Source of the DNA: Dichotomocladium elegans
Lineage: Eukaryota; Mucoromycota; Mucoromycetes; Mucorales; Lichtheimiaceae
Direction: 5' to 3'
Assembly (NCBI GenBank): GCA_025716815.1
Contig: JAIXMN010000038.1
Coordinates: 186,001 to 250,000, forward strand
Length of the DNA stretch: 64,000 bases
This document shows, one piece after another, positions 61,300 to 64,000 of the stretch; positions within the stretch are counted from its first letter, which is position 1; every line of letters begins with the position of its first letter. Below the pieces are notes generated by a model. The model made no database searches and was not told where the DNA came from. It saw only the letters and a list, made by a program, of their open reading frames with translations. Both the position numbers and the translations under genes were made by a program.

Positions 61300-62787
61300 C
61301 TACTGGACAGGTTTTCTGGCCAAGCAAGGGTCAAAAAATGATTTAGAGTGCCTGATCCACCCAACACAGTCCTCCGCAGTAACTGTTTGCACAGCTGCAA
61401 TGATTCGTGGCGTCAGATTGTCATTGCCTGTCAATTCTTCACGCCGAACTCCTAAATTTCATTGTTAGCATACATGACAAAGTTGATTGCGATTGTAATA
61501 GTGAACAAACCTGCTTTCACTTTCGACCAAAACTCTTCAATGGGGTTTAAGAATGGTGAATATGGCGGCAAGTAAACGCATCTGTAACCCCGTGATACGA
61601 TAGTACTCTTCACCACCTCGCGCTTGTGGATTGGTGCATTGTCCATGACGATGCCTTTGCCTTGGAGTCCATACTTGTCTAAAACGTCCATAACAAGCCC
61701 AATGAACTTGAGATAGTGCTCAGTGCGAGTACCCACTCTACCGTTCAAAGTCGTAGTTTTGTTGCTGCCATTCTTCCGTTTTTTCGACACGACCGCCTCT
61801 GGCTTGCGCAACGTCACATTGATGACGCCCTCCTTTGAAATTGCGCCAAGGATCGTAATGTTCACGCCTTTGTTCGATGGGACTATAGCCTTTGCAGGTT
61901 CTCCCTTCTTGGACCGGCCGAAGTTCCTCTTGATATGCATATTGAATCCTGCTTCGTCAAGAAAAACGCAGTCTTCAAAGCAGAATGTTGTATCGGCGAG
62001 CCATCCTTGGACACAATCGTATCGCATAGTTACTGTTCGTTCCGACACCCTAGCAGCAGGCAACTTCTCAAGCTTCTTTAAAGTGAGGCAACAGTGCTTC
62101 ACAAGATGCTTTTGCAAAGCCCCAATCGTGATAGTCAGATCCTTGAATTCCTCACAAAGTGCAGTTCGTGCTTCTTTCAATGTCGCATCCGGTCGTTTCT
62201 CGTAAAATTTGATAAGCGATTCCGTATGCTGCTGGAAGAGCTTTCGAGTTCCCGATACCGCTGGTTTGGAGGGTCCATTGCCTGGCAAGGCTTGTTCTTC
62301 GTCAAGGCGATACTTCCGAACCCAATTCTGAGCTGTCCGGACAACAATTCCTTTCTCGCGGGCACAAGCAGCAGCGTTCTTCCCACCGGTTTCGATGAAT
62401 AAGGCAAAGAAGTCAGCCTTCTGTTGCTCAGTATAAACCCGATTTGGTCCTCTTTGCTTTTTAGGCTTGGCTGGAGGATGCTGGCTGGCCGTAGCGACTG
62501 GGGCAGGCTCATCGGGTTCATCCTCGTGAGCTTCATCAATGTCCATTTGTGCTCTTGTGAATTCCTTATTTTTCGATATTTAATCCAAAAATACATTTTT
62601 ACAACAAGTAGGGCATTAAGTAACTTACATCCAGAGTAAAGAGTTCGTGCACACCCCCATCAACATCATTATTCCATTCAGCTGACGTTGCACTTGGTAA
62701 ATCCACCTCAACGCCCTGAAGAGAAGCTTGTTCATCGAAAGAATCCGGAATAGCGCAGTTCTCGAAAACGAATGTAAGTTCTGACAT
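61300..62787 (-). CDS. DD34E Tc1/IS630-type transposase Y, three exons
   Basis: The product is a cut-and-paste transposase of 454 aa. Exons are 62787-62629, 62564-61511 and 61451-61300, joined in frame by GTAAGT...AATAAG and GTTTGT...TTTAG introns. The N terminus is acidic. A basic linker (KPKKQRGPNR), two HTH domains (NAAACAREKGIVVRTAQNWV; TLKEARTALCEEF) and the triad follow: VFLDEAGFN, VMDNAPIH and NPIEEFW, with 34 residues between the last two. It resembles the X transposase, including the C-terminal GWIRHS.SFF. All catalytic residues are present, so it may be functional and could act on X-like ends. Confidence 0.85.
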
Positions 62788-62810
62788 GTTGATGAAGATA
62801 TATAGTTTGC

Positions 62811-62838
62811 GTGTGTGTGTGTGTGTATGTGTGTGTGT
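62811..62838. repeat. GT microsatellite
   Basis: A (GT)n run with one interruption, in the presumed 5' leader of transposase Y. Confidence 0.95.
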
Positions 62839-62953
62839 AATAAAAAACAGCAAAGTTGAATTTCGATCAACGTATTTATACATGCTTTAGCATTAGTGGG
62901 ACAATACCAAAGGGTTGCTCGCGCCCTGTAACCTTCATGGACCCCAGTCATCC

Positions 62954-64000
62954 AACATCTGCTGAAAACGTCACACTAGAAAATTTCAGTGCACTCCACT
63001 TTAACGTGATTTTTGTTCATTCGATTAGACACACCTTTGCACGCTTCTCTTGCACATCTATTGAGAACGTCACACTAGAAAATTTCAGTGCACTCCACCT
63101 TAACGTGATTTTTGTTCATTCGATTAGACACACATTTGCACGCTTCTCTTGCACATCTATTGAGAACGTCGCACTAGAAAATTTCAGTACACTCCACTTT
63201 AACGTGATTTTTGTTCATTCGATTAGAGACACCTTTGCACGCTTCTCTTGCACATCTATTGAAAACGTCGCACTAGAAAATTTCAGTACACTCCACTTTA
63301 ACGTGATTTTTGTTCATTCGATTAGACACACCTTTGCACGCTTCTCTTGCACATCTATTGAGAACGTCACACTAGAAAATTTCAGTGCACTCCACCTTAA
63401 CGTGATTTTTGTTCATTCGATTAGACACACATTTGCACGCTTCTCTTGCACATCTATTGAGAACGTCGCACTAGAAAATTTCAGTACACTCCACTTTAAC
63501 GTGATTTTTGTTCATTCGATTAGAGACACCTTTGCACGCTTCTCTTGCACATCTATTGAAAACGTCGCACTAGAAAATTTCAGTACACTCCACTTTAACG
63601 TGATTTTTGTTCATTCGATTAGAGACACCTTTGCACGCTTCTCTTGCACATCTATTGAGAACGTCACACTAGAAAATTTCAGTGCACTCCACTTTAACGT
63701 GATTTTTGTTTATTCAATTAGACACACCTTTGCACGCTTCTCTTGCACATCTATTGAGAACGTCACACTAGAAAATTTCAGTGCACTCCACTTTAACGTG
63801 ATTTTTGTTCATTTGATTAGACACACATTTGCACGCTTCTCTTGCACATCTATTGAGAACGTCGCACTAGAAAATTTCAGTACACTCCACTTTAACGTGA
63901 TTTTTGTTCATTCGATTAGACACACCTTTGCACGCTTCTCTTGCACATCTATTGAGAACGTCACACTAGAAAATTTCAGTGCACTCCACCTTAACGTGAT
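62954..64000. repeat. 99-bp tandem repeat array, about 10.5 copies, open at the window end
   Basis: The unit recurs every 99 bp (for example TGCACATCTA at 63051, 63150 and 63249). Variant bases (GTCAC/GTCGC, CAGTG/CAGTA, CACTT/CACCT, GACAC/GAGAC) form a repeating three-unit pattern: units 2-3-4 closely match units 5-6-7. It begins about 170 bp upstream of the Y transposase ATG, so it could be a subterminal array of Y or an independent satellite. No coding frame runs through it. Confidence 0.92.

Noticed and set aside
62954..64000. Regular 99-bp repeats considered as a CRISPR array
   Set aside because: The whole 99-bp unit is conserved with no unique spacers, and the context is eukaryotic; it is a tandem repeat.

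Overview
The window is a dense graveyard and nursery of transposable elements from a eukaryote, most probably a filamentous fungus. An early-diverging (Mucoromycota-like) lineage is my inference. Support comes from short introns of about 34-70 bp, fungal-type pogo, Tc1 and other DDE transposases, a chromodomain Ty3/Gypsy element, APE-type LINEs and nuclear-type tRNA genes. I found no ordinary host protein gene. The only non-mobile genes I can support are a tRNA-Ile(AAU) and a tRNA-Cys(GCA), and mobile elements crowd around both.

Layout. 1-2741: a pogo/Tigger element (K) cut by a solo LTR (J1), lying inside an older fungal DDE transposase gene (T). 2742-12261: a large Tc1-type element (X) with 1.14 kb terminal inverted repeats and three genes: a 205-aa basic protein, a DD34E transposase and a transposase-like paralogue that has lost the first catalytic Asp. 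A complete six-exon Merlin transposon (H1, 5251-7679) sits in exon 1 of the X transposase. 12274-13836: a gene fragment, two MITEs whose ends resemble those of X, and an LTR fragment (G1). 13837-25557: two LINEs, head to tail, each inserted at the same nucleotide inside the A box of a tRNA-Ile gene; the intact tRNA survives at 25576-25649. LINE 1 is decayed and carries a solo LTR (J2) and a MITE; LINE 2 has one stop codon in ORF2.

25729-42362: Gypsy element A (minus strand, decayed), whose 3' LTR is split by the intact LINE 3 (26011-31380) and whose reverse transcriptase is split by an intact chromodomain Gypsy, B (33519-39546). 42415-60001: a solo LTR (F) split by two further elements, Gypsy C (42703-54743) and Gypsy E (54787-59989). 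Gypsy D (47843-54719) sits inside the 3' LTR of C; a deleted Merlin (H2) sits inside D; a MITE remnant sits inside H2. Target-site duplications and restored reading frames support most joins. Next come tRNA-Cys, an LTR (G2), a second Tc1-type transposase gene (Y, 61300-62787) and a 99-bp tandem array running off the window.

How the parts work. The Gypsy elements encode Gag and Pol (protease, RT, RNase H, integrase) joined by a -1 overlap, and all five carry an X XXA AAA slippery heptamer in the gag frame. In A and C the gag start codon lies inside the primer-binding site; in D and E that same ATG opens a three-codon uORF ending on the gag start. The LINEs encode a coiled-coil ORF1 and an endonuclease/RT ORF2 joined by overlapping or nearly touching stop and start codons. 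Tc1-type and Merlin elements move by cut and paste with TA and 8-bp duplications. Best candidates for undescribed biology: the tRNA-Ile A-box LINEs, the multi-gene long-TIR Tc1 element with its dead paralogue, and the PBS/uORF control of gag.
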